From positions 52,945 to 116,944 of the forward strand of contig NZ_BDCH01000043.1 in assembly GCF_001613405.1 (NCBI RefSeq): a stretch of DNA of 64,000 nt. The letters run 5' to 3'. The stretch is from Nocardia crassostreae. Lineage in GTDB: Bacteria; Actinomycetota; Actinomycetes; Mycobacteriales; Mycobacteriaceae. The position numbers and the translations under genes were made by a program. Below, one piece after another: positions 8,853 to 17,514 of the stretch. Each line of letters starts with the position of its first letter. Position 1 is the stretch's first letter. Below the pieces are notes generated by a model, which searched no databases, had not been told where the DNA came from, and saw only the letters and a list, made by a program, of their open reading frames with translations.

Positions 8853-10244
8853 ATGGAATCGGAAACCTGCAAATCGGTACTGGAACTGTTCCGGCGGACA
8901 GCCGACACCGTGCCCGCCTATCGATTGTTCCTGGCCGACAAGGGCATCGATCCGGACGCGATCGGCGGCATGGCCGCGTTCCGGCAACTCCCGCTGACCA
9001 CCAAGGCCAACTACCACCAGCAGTATTCGCTGCCCGAGCGCTGCCGCGGCGGGGAGCTGCCGTCCTGCGACATGATCGCCGTCTCCTCGGGATCGACTGG
9101 CACGCCGACCTTCTGGCCGCGCACCAGCGCCGATGAGAGCGCCTCCACCCGCCGCTTCGAACAGGTCCTGGTGGACGCCTTCGGCGCCCGCCTGCGCCGC
9201 ACCCTGGCGGTCGTCTGCTTCCCGCTCGGCACCTGGGTCGGCGGTCTGTACACGCTGTCGTGCCTGCGACGACTGGCGGACAGCCTGCCGCTGACCGTCG
9301 TCGCCCCCGGCAACAACAAGGCCGAAATCCTGCGCGTGATACCCGAACTCGGCCGCCACTTCGACCAAGTGGTGTTGCTGGGCTACCCGCCCTTCCTCAA
9401 GGACGTGATCGACACCGGACTGCGCGAGGGCATCGACTGGGCCCGGTACGCGGTGAAACTGGTCGCCGCCGGTGAGGTGTTCAGTGAGCAGTGGCGCACC
9501 CTGCTGGCCGGTCGCGCCGGACTGGACCCCGGCCGCGACGTGGCCTCCCTCTACGGCACGGCCGACGGCGGCGTTCTCGCCAATGAGACGCCCCTGACCG
9601 TCCGCATCCGCCGACTGCTGGCCGCGGATCCCGCCGCCGCCCGCGACCTGTTCGGCGAACCCCGGCTGCCCACCCTGCTGCAGTACGACCCGGCCGACCG
9701 CTACTTCGAAACCGTGGACGGCACCCTGCTTTTCACCTCCGACGGCGGCGTCCCGCTCATCCGCTATCACATCGCCGACCACGGCGGCCTCATCCCGCAC
9801 GCCCGCATGCTGGAGTTCTGCCGGGAACGCGGCTATCCGGTCCCCGCTGATTCCCGCCCCCATCTCCCGTTCGTCTATGTCTTCGGGCGCACCTTCCACA
9901 ACGTCTCCATCTTCGGCGCGAACGTCTACCCGGAGAATGTGGCCATCGGCTTGGAACAGCACCCGATCAGCGCCTGGGTGACCGGCAAGTTCGTCCTCAC
10001 CGTCATCGAGGGCAGCGATCTCGACCACCGCCTCGAGATCACCGTCGAACTCGCGCCGGGCCACTCCGCGACCGAGGCGCGCGCCCAGGCCATCGCGGAG
10101 TCCATCCGCGCCCAGCTGCTGCGTCTCAATAGCGAATACGCCAACTACGTCCCCGAGGACCGCCAGCTCCCGCACATCGACCTGCGTCCGGCGGGCGATC
10201 CGGCCTACTTCCCCATTGGTGTGAAACACCGCTATACGCGCTGA
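8853..10244 (+). CDS. Phenylacetate-CoA ligase-like (PaaK family) adenylate-forming enzyme
   Basis: 463 residues from the ATG at 8853, chosen for its GAGG site and because MESETCKSVLELFRRTADTVPAYR is a natural N-terminus; in-frame ATGs at 8829 and 8835 are alternatives. The ATP-binding loop is SSGSTGTPTFWPRTSADE (about residue 80), followed by LYGTADGG and FTSDGGVPLIRYHIADHGGL with the adenylation-domain aspartate. These enzymes activate an aromatic or other acid as acyl-AMP, usually to a CoA thioester. No ring-degradation genes are nearby, so the substrate is unknown. Confidence 0.8.
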   Translation: MESETCKSVLELFRRTADTVPAYRLFLADKGIDPDAIGGMAAFRQLPLTTKANYHQQYSLPERCRGGELPSCDMIAVSSGSTGTPTFWPRTSADESASTRRFEQVLVDAFGARLRRTLAVVCFPLGTWVGGLYTLSCLRRLADSLPLTVVAPGNNKAEILRVIPELGRHFDQVVLLGYPPFLKDVIDTGLREGIDWARYAVKLVAAGEVFSEQWRTLLAGRAGLDPGRDVASLYGTADGGVLANETPLTVRIRRLLAADPAAARDLFGEPRLPTLLQYDPADRYFETVDGTLLFTSDGGVPLIRYHIADHGGLIPHARMLEFCRERGYPVPADSRPHLPFVYVFGRTFHNVSIFGANVYPENVAIGLEQHPISAWVTGKFVLTVIEGSDLDHRLEITVELAPGHSATEARAQAIAESIRAQLLRLNSEYANYVPEDRQLPHIDLRPAGDPAYFPIGVKHRYTR

Positions 10245-10277
10245 ACATCGGCTTCACTCCGTAGGGGACCCCAGTTA

Positions 10278-10313
10278 TGAATGGGATTGCACCGTCATGC
10301 ATAATCATTTGCA
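10278..10313 (+). promoter_or_regulatory. Tandem ARG-box-like operators upstream of argG
   Basis: Two sites of the TGAAT-n4-ATTCA type: TGAATGGGATTGCA at 10278-10291 and TGCATAATCATTTGCA at 10298-10313. Their first bases are 20 bp apart, about two helical turns, as in tandem ArgR sites of other bacteria. They lie about 105-140 bp before the argG start. Confidence 0.6.
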
Positions 10314-10415
10314 GGACGAGGGTGCGGGACGCGAGCGGCGCACCGGAGCGGCCGCGGAGTCCCGCCGAGGCGGGTAACGCAGACCTGTACGTACTAATCG
10401 AGGAGCACACGGACT

Positions 10416-11621
10416 ATGACCAAGCGCGTCGTACTCGCCTACTCCGGCGGGCTGGACACCTCTGTCGCCATCAGCTGGATCGGTCAGGAGACCGGCGCGG
10501 AGGTCGTCGCGGTCGCCATCGATCTGGGACAGGGCGGCGAGGACATGAACGACGTCCGCCAGCGTGCGCTCGATTGCGGTGCGGTCGAGTCCATCGTCGT
10601 GGACGCCCGCGACGAGTTCGCCAATGAATACTGCCTGCCGACCATTCAGTCCAATGCGCTCTACATGGGCCGCTACCCGCTGGTGTCGGCCATCTCCCGG
10701 CCGCTCATCGTCAAGCACCTGGTCGAGGCCGCCGAATACCACGGCGCCGACACCGTCTCGCACGGTTGCACCGGCAAGGGCAACGACCAGGTCCGCTTCG
10801 AGGTCGGCATCGGCGCGCTGGCGCCGGATCTGAAGGTCATCGCCCCGGTCCGCGACTACGCTTGGACCCGTGAGAAGGCCATCGAGTTCGCCGGGCAGAA
10901 CAACCTGCCCATCAATGTCTCCAAGAAGTCGCCGTTCTCCATCGACCAGAACCTGTGGGGCCGCGCCGTCGAGACCGGCTTCCTCGAGGACCTGTGGAAC
11001 GCCCCGACCAAGGACGTCTACGACTACACCGTGGACCCGACCGTCAACTTCGAGGCCCCCGACGAGCTCATCGTCACCTTCGACAAGGGCGTGCCGGTCG
11101 CCATCGACGGCCGCTCGGTCACCATGCTCGAGGCCATCACCGAGATGAACAAGCGGGCCGGACGCCAGGGCGTGGGCCGTCTCGACATGGTCGAAGACCG
11201 CCTGGTGGGCATCAAGAGCCGCGAGATCTACGAGGCCCCGGGCGCCATCGCGCTCATTGCCGCGCACCAGGAGATGGAAGCCGTCACCGTCGAGCGCGAA
11301 CTGGGCCGGTACAAGCGGCAGGTCGAGCAGCGCTGGGGCGAGCTGGTGTACGACGGCCTGTGGTTCTCGCCGCTGAAGCGGGCCCTGGACGCCTTCGTGG
11401 CCGAGACCCAGCAGCACGTCTCCGGTGATGTCCGCATGGTGCTGCACGGCGGCAATGTGGTCGTCAACGGCCGTCGCTCCGACGAGTCGCTCTACGACTT
11501 CAACCTCGCCACCTACGACGAGGGCGACACCTTCGACCAGTCCCTCGCCAAGGGCTTCGTGCAGATCCACGGCCTGTCGTCCAAGGTCGCCGCGCGCCGC
11601 GATCTGAACAGCAAGAAGTAG
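10416..11621 (+). CDS. argG: Argininosuccinate synthase
   Basis: 401 residues, standard length. The ATP pyrophosphatase P-loop SGGLDTS is at residues 10-16. The conserved HGCTGKGNDQVRFE and the citrulline/aspartate-binding SIDQNLWGR are present. It joins citrulline (from ArgF) and aspartate, using ATP, to make argininosuccinate. In many relatives it directly follows argR; here 8.7 kb lies between. It has its own putative ARG boxes upstream, and a perfect hairpin separates it from argH. Confidence 0.98.
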   Translation: MTKRVVLAYSGGLDTSVAISWIGQETGAEVVAVAIDLGQGGEDMNDVRQRALDCGAVESIVVDARDEFANEYCLPTIQSNALYMGRYPLVSAISRPLIVKHLVEAAEYHGADTVSHGCTGKGNDQVRFEVGIGALAPDLKVIAPVRDYAWTREKAIEFAGQNNLPINVSKKSPFSIDQNLWGRAVETGFLEDLWNAPTKDVYDYTVDPTVNFEAPDELIVTFDKGVPVAIDGRSVTMLEAITEMNKRAGRQGVGRLDMVEDRLVGIKSREIYEAPGAIALIAAHQEMEAVTVERELGRYKRQVEQRWGELVYDGLWFSPLKRALDAFVAETQQHVSGDVRMVLHGGNVVVNGRRSDESLYDFNLATYDEGDTFDQSLAKGFVQIHGLSSKVAARRDLNSKK

Positions 11622-11650
11622 CAGCACCTTTCACTGCGCGACCCGAGCCA

Positions 11651-11687
11651 GCGGCCCGCCGGAATCCAGGTGTTTCCGGCGGGCCGC
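11651..11687 (+). terminator. Perfect 14-bp hairpin between argG and argH
   Basis: Arms GCGGCCCGCCGGAA (11651-11664) and TTCCGGCGGGCCGC (11674-11687) with a 9-nt loop, 29 nt after the argG stop. No U-run follows. It probably reduces or ends read-through into argH. Confidence 0.7.
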
Positions 11688-11816
11688 TCGGCCTGCGCGG
11701 CTTCGGCAGGGCTGCCCCGCACGAGGGGTGGGCAACCCGGCCGGGCGTCCGGCGCGAGCCGACTGGTGCAATAGCGGGTAGCCACCGCGAGACCTCGAGG
11801 AACAGGAGAGCATCGA

Positions 11817-13238
11817 ATGACCGAGCAGCACGGCACCAATGAGGGCGCGCTGTGGGGCGGGCGATTCGCCTCCGGTCCGGCCGCGGCCATGGCGGCGCTG
11901 AGCAAGTCCACGCATTTCGACTGGGTGCTCGCGCCGTACGACATTCGCGCCTCCAAAGCCCATGCGCGGGTGCTGCACAAGGCCGGACTGCTCTCGGCGG
12001 GCGATCTCGAGGGCATGCTGGACGGACTCGACCGGCTGGCCGCCGATGTCGCCTCCGGTGCGTTCGGTCCCGCCGAATCCGATGAGGATGTGCACGGTGC
12101 GCTCGAACGCAGGTTGATCGAACGGGTCGGCACCGAGCTCGGCGGGCGGCTCCGCGCGGGGCGGTCGCGAAACGACCAGGTGGCCACCCTGTTCCGCATG
12201 TGGCTGCGGGACGGCGTGCGCCGTGTGGCCGCCGGTATCCTCGATGTCGTCGACTCCCTGGTCGCCCAGGCCGCGGCACATCCGGATGCGGTGATGCCGG
12301 GCAAGACTCACTTGCAGGCCGCCCAGCCGGTGCTGTTGGCGCATCACCTGCTCGCGCACGCGCATCCGCTGCTGCGCGATATCGACCGGCTGCGTGATTT
12401 CGACAAGCGCGCCGCGATCTCGCCCTACGGTTCCGGCGCGCTGGCCGGTTCCTCGCTCGGCCTGGATCCGGAAGCCATTGCCGCCGAACTGAATTTCGAC
12501 GCCGCGGCCGCGAACTCCATCGACGCCACCTCTTCCCGCGATTTCGCCGCCGAGGCCGCCTTCGTACTGGCCATGGTCGCCGTCGACCTCTCCCGCATGG
12601 CGGAGGAGGTGATCATCTGGAGCACACCGGAATTCGGCTACATCACCCTGGCCGACGCCTGGTCCACCGGCTCCTCGATCATGCCGCAGAAGAAGAACCC
12701 GGACGTCTCCGAGCTGACCCGCGGCAAGGCGGGCCGCCTCATCGGCAACCTCACCGGCCTGCTCGCCACGCTCAAGGCGCAGCCGCTGGCCTACAACCGC
12801 GACCTGCAAGAGGACAAGGAACCCGTCTTCGATTCGGTCGCACAGCTGGAACTGCTGCTGCCCGCCATCGCGGGCCTGGTCTCCACCCTCACCTTCCACA
12901 TCGACCGCATGGCCGAGCTGGCCCCGGCCGGATTCACCCTCGCCACCGACATTGCCGAATGGCTCGTCCGCCAGGGTGTTCCGTTCCGCGTCGCCCATGA
13001 GGCGGCCGGTGGCTGCGTGCGCGCCGCCGAGGCCCGCGGCGTCGGCCTGGACGAACTCACCGACGACGAGTTCGCCGCCGTCGACCCGGCCCTCACCCCG
13101 GCCGTGCGCGAGGTGCTGACCGTGCAGGGCTCCATCGCCTCCCGCAATGCTCGCGGCGGCACCGCCGGTGTGCAGGTCGCCAAGCAACTCGAGGAAGTCC
13201 GCGCCACCGCCGCCGAACAGCGCACCTGGCTGAGCTGA
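11817..13238 (+). CDS. argH: Argininosuccinate lyase
   Basis: 473 residues, normal length for the fumarase/aspartase superfamily. It has the WGGRF start, RSRNDQVAT, and the flexible catalytic loop GSSIMPQKKNPD near residue 285 with its serine. It splits argininosuccinate into arginine and fumarate, the last step of the pathway whose other genes lie at both ends of this region. AGGAG precedes the ATG. The 195-bp gap to argG holds a hairpin, and a strong terminator follows. Confidence 0.97.
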   Translation: MTEQHGTNEGALWGGRFASGPAAAMAALSKSTHFDWVLAPYDIRASKAHARVLHKAGLLSAGDLEGMLDGLDRLAADVASGAFGPAESDEDVHGALERRLIERVGTELGGRLRAGRSRNDQVATLFRMWLRDGVRRVAAGILDVVDSLVAQAAAHPDAVMPGKTHLQAAQPVLLAHHLLAHAHPLLRDIDRLRDFDKRAAISPYGSGALAGSSLGLDPEAIAAELNFDAAAANSIDATSSRDFAAEAAFVLAMVAVDLSRMAEEVIIWSTPEFGYITLADAWSTGSSIMPQKKNPDVSELTRGKAGRLIGNLTGLLATLKAQPLAYNRDLQEDKEPVFDSVAQLELLLPAIAGLVSTLTFHIDRMAELAPAGFTLATDIAEWLVRQGVPFRVAHEAAGGCVRAAEARGVGLDELTDDEFAAVDPALTPAVREVLTVQGSIASRNARGGTAGVQVAKQLEEVRATAAEQRTWLS

Positions 13239-13271
13239 GCCCGCTAGGCCGACGTTCGATAGATCGATAAC

Positions 13272-13308
13272 CGCCTGTGGCGTCCCCGATGCGGGGACGC
13301 CACAGGCG
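13272..13308. terminator. Bidirectional terminator, argH / small basic gene
   Basis: Perfect 17-bp stem: CGCCTGTGGCGTCCCCG (13272-13288) pairs with CGGGGACGCCACAGGCG (13292-13308), loop ATG, followed by GTTTCC. It lies between convergent genes and can serve both. Confidence 0.85.
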
Positions 13309-13314
13309 TTTCCA

Positions 13315-13494
13315 TCAGCCTCTACGGGAGTTCTGGTGCTTCATGACCGGGACGGAACTCCGTCCGCGGTCGTGCACCTTGCCGCCGATCGGCTGCTGCT
13401 GCTTGGCGGTCTTGCCTCGGCGCTCACGTCGCGACAGCGGACGATCGGCAGAGTCGCTGGACTGGAAATCGGGATTCGAATGCTGGTCAGGCAT
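13315..13494 (-). CDS. Small highly basic hypothetical protein (59 aa)
   Basis: 59 residues: an acidic/polar start (MPDQHSNPDFQSSDSADRP), then a basic stretch LSRRERRGKTAKQQQ and a Lys/Arg-rich C-terminus with GGKVHDRGRSS. A textbook GGAGG site lies 4 nt before the ATG at 13494, and the stop abuts a strong terminator shared with argH. Codon use is strongly third-position GC, so this is very likely translated. The charge suggests nucleic-acid or ribosome binding, but I recognise no domain. No cysteine or membrane segment. Confidence 0.75.
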   Translation of the reverse strand: MPDQHSNPDFQSSDSADRPLSRRERRGKTAKQQQPIGGKVHDRGRSSVPVMKHQNSRRG

Positions 13495-13743
13495 GAGTCC
13501 TCCTCAGGGATGCGTGGACCGACTCACCGGGGTGGCCGGTCGAGATCGGAAATGCCGCAGAGCGGCGGGAGTCGGCGCTGACGGCCGAAAAGTCGTGTGC
13601 GAACGACGAAGAGGCTTAAATGAACAGCTGCATCCACATGCCGACCACTATATGCACAACCCGGCCGGGTGTGCACCCTATTTTTTCCGGCGGTGGTCAC
13701 ACCGGTCGGCGGACCGTACCGGAGGGCCGGTTATTCTCCGGCA

Positions 13744-14067
13744 ATGAGCTTGCTGCTGCTCGGATTGGCGATTGCGTGTGAAGTCACGGCGACCGTCTCG
13801 CTGAAGATCTCGGAGGGCTTCAGCAAGCTGGTGCCCTCCATCATCGTGGTGCTCGGGTACGGGGCGGCGTTCTACTTCCTGTCGCAGGCATTGAAACGCG
13901 GTATGCCCGTGGGCGTCGCCTACGGCATCTGGTCGGCGGTCGGCGTGGTCGCGGTGGCGATCATCGGCACCCTGTTCCTCGACGAGCATCTGACGCTGGT
14001 GCAGGTGGGCGGCATCGGCCTGGTGATCGCCGGGGTGCTCGCACTGGAGCTCAGCGGCGCGCACTAG
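13744..14067 (+). CDS. Small multidrug resistance (SMR) transporter
   Basis: 107 residues with four hydrophobic helices and the essential membrane glutamate at residue 13 (ACEVTATVSLK). KISEGFSKLVPS, the GMPVGVAYGIWSAVG segment and a C-terminal LELSGAH match the EmrE/Mmr branch more than the guanidinium-exporting Gdx branch. Such proteins work as antiparallel dimers exchanging protons for lipophilic cations such as quaternary ammonium compounds. The 249 bp upstream, shared with the divergent small gene, shows no recognisable guanidine riboswitch. The preferred substrate is inferred only. Confidence 0.9.
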   Translation: MSLLLLGLAIACEVTATVSLKISEGFSKLVPSIIVVLGYGAAFYFLSQALKRGMPVGVAYGIWSAVGVVAVAIIGTLFLDEHLTLVQVGGIGLVIAGVLALELSGAH

Positions 14068-14085
14068 ACCGAGGCCGGGCGGTGC

Positions 14086-16092
14086 TCAGGCCGGGCGGGA
14101 TTCGTGTTCGATGCCCGCGTGTTCGGCGCCGCGCCGGAAGCGCAGCAGGCGCAGTGCATTCGCGACCACGAGCAGGGTGGAGCCCTCGTGCACGAAGACC
14201 GCCGGGCCGATGGGCAGGCCCATCAGGGTGGCGGGGACCAGCGCCGCGACAATGAGCAAGGCCACGACGAGGTTCTGGCGGATGATGGCGGCGGTGCGGC
14301 GGCTCAGGGCCACCGCGAACGGCAGGCGGCCGATATCGTCGGTCATGAGGGCGACGTCGGCGGTTTCCAGGGCGACGGCTGATCCGCTGGCGCCCATGGC
14401 GATTCCGACCGAGGAGTTGACCATGGCGGGTGCGTCGTTGACGCCGTCGCCGACCATGGCTGTGCCGCCGTGCGCGCGCAGGCGGCCGATCATATCGACC
14501 TTGTCCTCGGGGAGCAGGCCGCCGTGGGCCGCGTCCAGGCCGAGCCCGTCGGCCACGGCGTCGGCGACGCGCTGGTTGTCGCTGGAGATAACGACCATAT
14601 CGGTAATGCCCAGGGCGCTAAGCTTTTCGATGACGGGTCCGGCCTCGGCGCGCGGTGTGTCCATGACGCCGACGACGCCGAGATACACCCCGGCCCGGCG
14701 GACGATCATGGTGGTGCGACCGGCGTCGTGCAGCCGGTCCACGGCCTCGGCGATCGCGGAGGGCACGCCGTCCGGATCGAGTTCGGCGAACATGGTGAGG
14801 TTGCCGATCTCGGTGGCGCGGCCGTCGACCAGGGCGGTGACACCGCGCCCGGTGACCGAATTGACCTGTGTGGCGGCGGATTCCACGCCGACGGGCGTTT
14901 CGGGGGAGAGGTCGCGGGTGATGGCGGCCGCCAGCGGATGGTCGCTGAAGGATTCGACGGCGACCAGGGTGGTGATCAGCTCGTCCCGCAGCTCCGGCCG
15001 GGCCGGAACGACATCGGTGACGCGCGGCTGCCCCCAGGTGAGAGTCCCGGTCTTGTCGAAGGCGATGGACCGGATCCGGCCCAGTGACTCCAGCGGCCCG
15101 CCGCCCTTGGCCAGCACGCCCGCCTGGGCCGCGCGGGCGACCCCGGCCAGCACGGCGCTGGGGGTGGCGATGGCCAGTGCGCACGGGCTGGCCGCCACCA
15201 GCACGACCATGGCGCGATAGAAGCTGTCCGCAAAGGGTTCCGAGAGCGCGAGGACGCCGAAGGCGATGACGCCCAGCACGCCCACCAGGACGGCGGGCAC
15301 ATAGACGAGCTGGAAGCGGTCGATGAAACGCTGGGTGGGCGACTTCTGGGTATCGGCGTCGCGGACCATGGCGATGACCCGGGCCAGGGTGGAGTCGGCC
15401 GCCCGGCTGGTGACCAGGACTTCGAGGACTCCGGACCCGTTGAGCGTGCCCGCGAACACCCGATTCGCTTCCGGCAGCGTCGCTTTCGAGTTCAGCAGGG
15501 CGCGCGGGTCGACGGCGGGCTGTTTCTCCACCGGCATGCTCTCGCCGGTGACCGAGGATTCGTCGATGGCGCTGACCCCGGTGACCACGATCCCGTCCGC
15601 GCTCAGTCGCGAATTCGGCAGCACCACAACGGTATTGCCGATCTCGAGAGCGTCGATGTCCACCTCGTCGACCCGCTCGGGACCGCGCCGCACCAGCGCG
15701 GTGCGCGGTGCGAGCTCGGCCAGCGCCGCAATGGACCGCTGGGCGCGGCTCATGGCGTACTCCTCGAGCGCGTGACCGAGGCTGAACAGGAACAGCAGCA
15801 CCGAACCCTCAGCCCACTTGCCGACCGCGGCCGCACCGGCGGCGGCGACCAGCATGAGGAAGTCCACCTCGAAGCGGCCCCGGCGCACGGTCGCGACGGC
15901 GGTGCGGACGGTGAAGAAGCCACCCAGCAGATAGGTGGCGGCGAACAGTGCGGTGGCCACCCAGGACGGGGCGTCGAGGAGATACCGCGCCGCCATACCG
16001 CCCGCATAGGTGATGCCGGAGCCGATGGCGAAGAGCATTTCCAGGCGCGCGCCGAAGGAGCCGTGGCCCGATTCGTTCACTGCTGTGGTCAT
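14086..16092 (-). CDS. P1B-4 type heavy-metal transporting ATPase
   Basis: 668 residues. The membrane metal site is SPC (VAASPCALAIATPS), not CPC, and a late helix carries HEGSTLLVVANALRLL; both define the P1B-4 group (CtpD/CoaT-like), exporters of Co2+, Fe2+ or Zn2+. The actuator loop TGES, phosphorylation site DKTGTLT and hinge GDGVNDAPA are present. There is no N-terminal metal-binding domain, usual for this group. GGAG precedes the ATG at 16092. A perfect ATGTATACAT palindrome 29 bp upstream may be an operator, but no ArsR-type regulator is adjacent. Confidence 0.9.
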   Translation of the reverse strand: MTTAVNESGHGSFGARLEMLFAIGSGITYAGGMAARYLLDAPSWVATALFAATYLLGGFFTVRTAVATVRRGRFEVDFLMLVAAAGAAAVGKWAEGSVLLFLFSLGHALEEYAMSRAQRSIAALAELAPRTALVRRGPERVDEVDIDALEIGNTVVVLPNSRLSADGIVVTGVSAIDESSVTGESMPVEKQPAVDPRALLNSKATLPEANRVFAGTLNGSGVLEVLVTSRAADSTLARVIAMVRDADTQKSPTQRFIDRFQLVYVPAVLVGVLGVIAFGVLALSEPFADSFYRAMVVLVAASPCALAIATPSAVLAGVARAAQAGVLAKGGGPLESLGRIRSIAFDKTGTLTWGQPRVTDVVPARPELRDELITTLVAVESFSDHPLAAAITRDLSPETPVGVESAATQVNSVTGRGVTALVDGRATEIGNLTMFAELDPDGVPSAIAEAVDRLHDAGRTTMIVRRAGVYLGVVGVMDTPRAEAGPVIEKLSALGITDMVVISSDNQRVADAVADGLGLDAAHGGLLPEDKVDMIGRLRAHGGTAMVGDGVNDAPAMVNSSVGIAMGASGSAVALETADVALMTDDIGRLPFAVALSRRTAAIIRQNLVVALLIVAALVPATLMGLPIGPAVFVHEGSTLLVVANALRLLRFRRGAEHAGIEHESRPA

Positions 16093-16120
16093 GCTCCGAC
16101 CATAGCATCAACACATGCGA

Positions 16121-16130
16121 ATGTATACAT
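16121..16130. promoter_or_regulatory. Palindrome upstream of the P1B-4 ATPase
   Basis: Perfect ATGTATACAT inside a short AT-rich island (ACATGCGAATGTATACATG), in the only low-GC stretch before the gene. Candidate metal-sensor operator; no sensor identified. Confidence 0.3.
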
Positions 16131-16169
16131 GCAATTGAGAAGGCGGCTCCGACCGGCGCGGGGCCGCTC

Positions 16170-16195
16170 GGCGCGCCGGGATCAACCGGCGCGCC
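16170..16195 (-). terminator. Hairpin after ilvA
   Basis: Perfect 10-bp arms GGCGCGCCGG (16170-16179) and CCGGCGCGCC (16186-16195) with a 6-nt loop, 9 nt beyond the ilvA stop on the minus strand. No U-tract. Confidence 0.55.
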
Positions 16196-16203
16196 CGGGT
16201 GGG

Positions 16204-17427
16204 TCAGTCCTCGACGCGGACCACGTATCCGACATCGGCGAGGGCGGTCAGCACCTCGTCGCGGTGGACCGGGCCGCGGGTTTCCAGGGTCAGCAGCACC
16301 TCGACCTCGTCGATGGCCAGCCACGCCCCGGTCCGGGAATGGACGACATCGAGGACGCTCGCGCCGGTGCGGCCGAGTTCGGCGAGCAATCGGCTCAGGC
16401 TGCCGGGGCGATCGGAAATGGTGATGCGGGCCGCCATGTACCGACCCGCGGCGCTGAGGCCGTGGCCGATGACCCGGGTCAGCAGCAGCGGATCGATATT
16501 GCCGCCGGACAGAATGGCGCAGACCGGTCCGCGCAGCTCCAATTCCTCGGGGAGGCAAGACATCAGGGCCGCGACGCCCGCCGCGCCTGCGGGTTCGACA
16601 ATGAGCTTGGTGCGTTCCATGCACAGCAGCAAGGCGCGCGAGAGCGCGTCCTCGTCGACGGTGACAATGGTTGGCGCGGTCTCCACGATGTGGTCGAAGG
16701 GCACCTCGCCGGGCAGGCCGACCGCGATACCGTCGGCCATGGTGGCCATCTGCTCCAGCCGGACCGGTTTACCGGCGGCGAGGGAGGCGGGCCAGGCGGC
16801 CGCGTCGGCGGCCTGTACGCCGATGACGCGCACCTGCGGGGCCAGGATCGCCAAGGTCGCCGCCACCCCGGCCAGTAGTCCGCCGCCCCCGGTCGGCGCG
16901 ATCACGGTGCCCACCTCGGGCAACTGCTCCAGGATTTCCAGCGCCACCGTCGCCTGCCCGGCCACGATATCGGGATGATCGAACGGGTGCACCAGCGTCG
17001 CCCCGGTGTGTGCCGCGAAATCCCTTGCCTTGGTGAGAGATTCGTCGATGGTGTCGCCGACCTGATGCACGGTCGCGCCATAGGCCTTGGTGGCCACCAG
17101 TTTCGGCAGCGCCGCGCCGACCGGCATGAAGACCGTGGATTCGATGCCGAGCGAGGTCGCCGCCCAGGCCACGCCCTGGGCGTGATTGCCCGCGCTGGCC
17201 GCCACCACGCCGCGCAGGCGTTCGGCCTCGGGCAGATTGGCAATCCGGTTGTAGGCCCCGCGGGGCTTGAACGAGCCGGTTCGCTGCAAATTCTCGCACT
17301 TGAGCCAGACCTCGTGGCCGGTACGTTCGGCGAGTACTCGGGACGCTACGACAGGGGTACGTCGAATGACCGGTGCCAGCAGGGTCGCTGCCGCCTCGAT
17401 CCGCGCGATCAGATCCATGCGGGCCAT
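16204..17427 (-). CDS. ilvA: Threonine ammonia-lyase with C-terminal ACT domain
   Basis: About 407 residues from the ATG at 17427 (an upstream GTG would add 14 residues of poor character). The PLP lysine is in GSFKPRGAYNRI, SAGNHAQGVA follows, and the phosphate-cradling loop is TGGGGLLAG. The last 80 residues (ARITISDRPGSLSRLLAELG onward) form a single ACT-like domain, as in shorter IlvA/TdcB-type enzymes. It deaminates threonine to 2-oxobutyrate, feeding isoleucine synthesis or threonine breakdown. It stands alone, followed by a hairpin. Confidence 0.9.
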   Translation of the reverse strand: MARMDLIARIEAAATLLAPVIRRTPVVASRVLAERTGHEVWLKCENLQRTGSFKPRGAYNRIANLPEAERLRGVVAASAGNHAQGVAWAATSLGIESTVFMPVGAALPKLVATKAYGATVHQVGDTIDESLTKARDFAAHTGATLVHPFDHPDIVAGQATVALEILEQLPEVGTVIAPTGGGGLLAGVAATLAILAPQVRVIGVQAADAAAWPASLAAGKPVRLEQMATMADGIAVGLPGEVPFDHIVETAPTIVTVDEDALSRALLLCMERTKLIVEPAGAAGVAALMSCLPEELELRGPVCAILSGGNIDPLLLTRVIGHGLSAAGRYMAARITISDRPGSLSRLLAELGRTGASVLDVVHSRTGAWLAIDEVEVLLTLETRGPVHRDEVLTALADVGYVVRVED

Positions 17428-17514
17428 GCTGCCAGGTGGTAACCCGCCTGTCGCGCGCGGTGGGCGCACCGCCCGGTCGGTTGCGCCGGGCGGCAGACGG
17501 CGCGATGGTGAAGC

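Noticed and set aside
8853..10244. Phenylacetate degradation island around the PaaK-like ligase
   Set aside because: No ring-oxygenase or paa genes are nearby; only the ligase fold is supported.
13495..13743. Guanidine (ykkC-type) riboswitch upstream of the SMR gene
   Set aside because: No paired ACGR-loop hairpins or other conserved elements were seen, and the protein looks like the EmrE/Mmr branch rather than Gdx.
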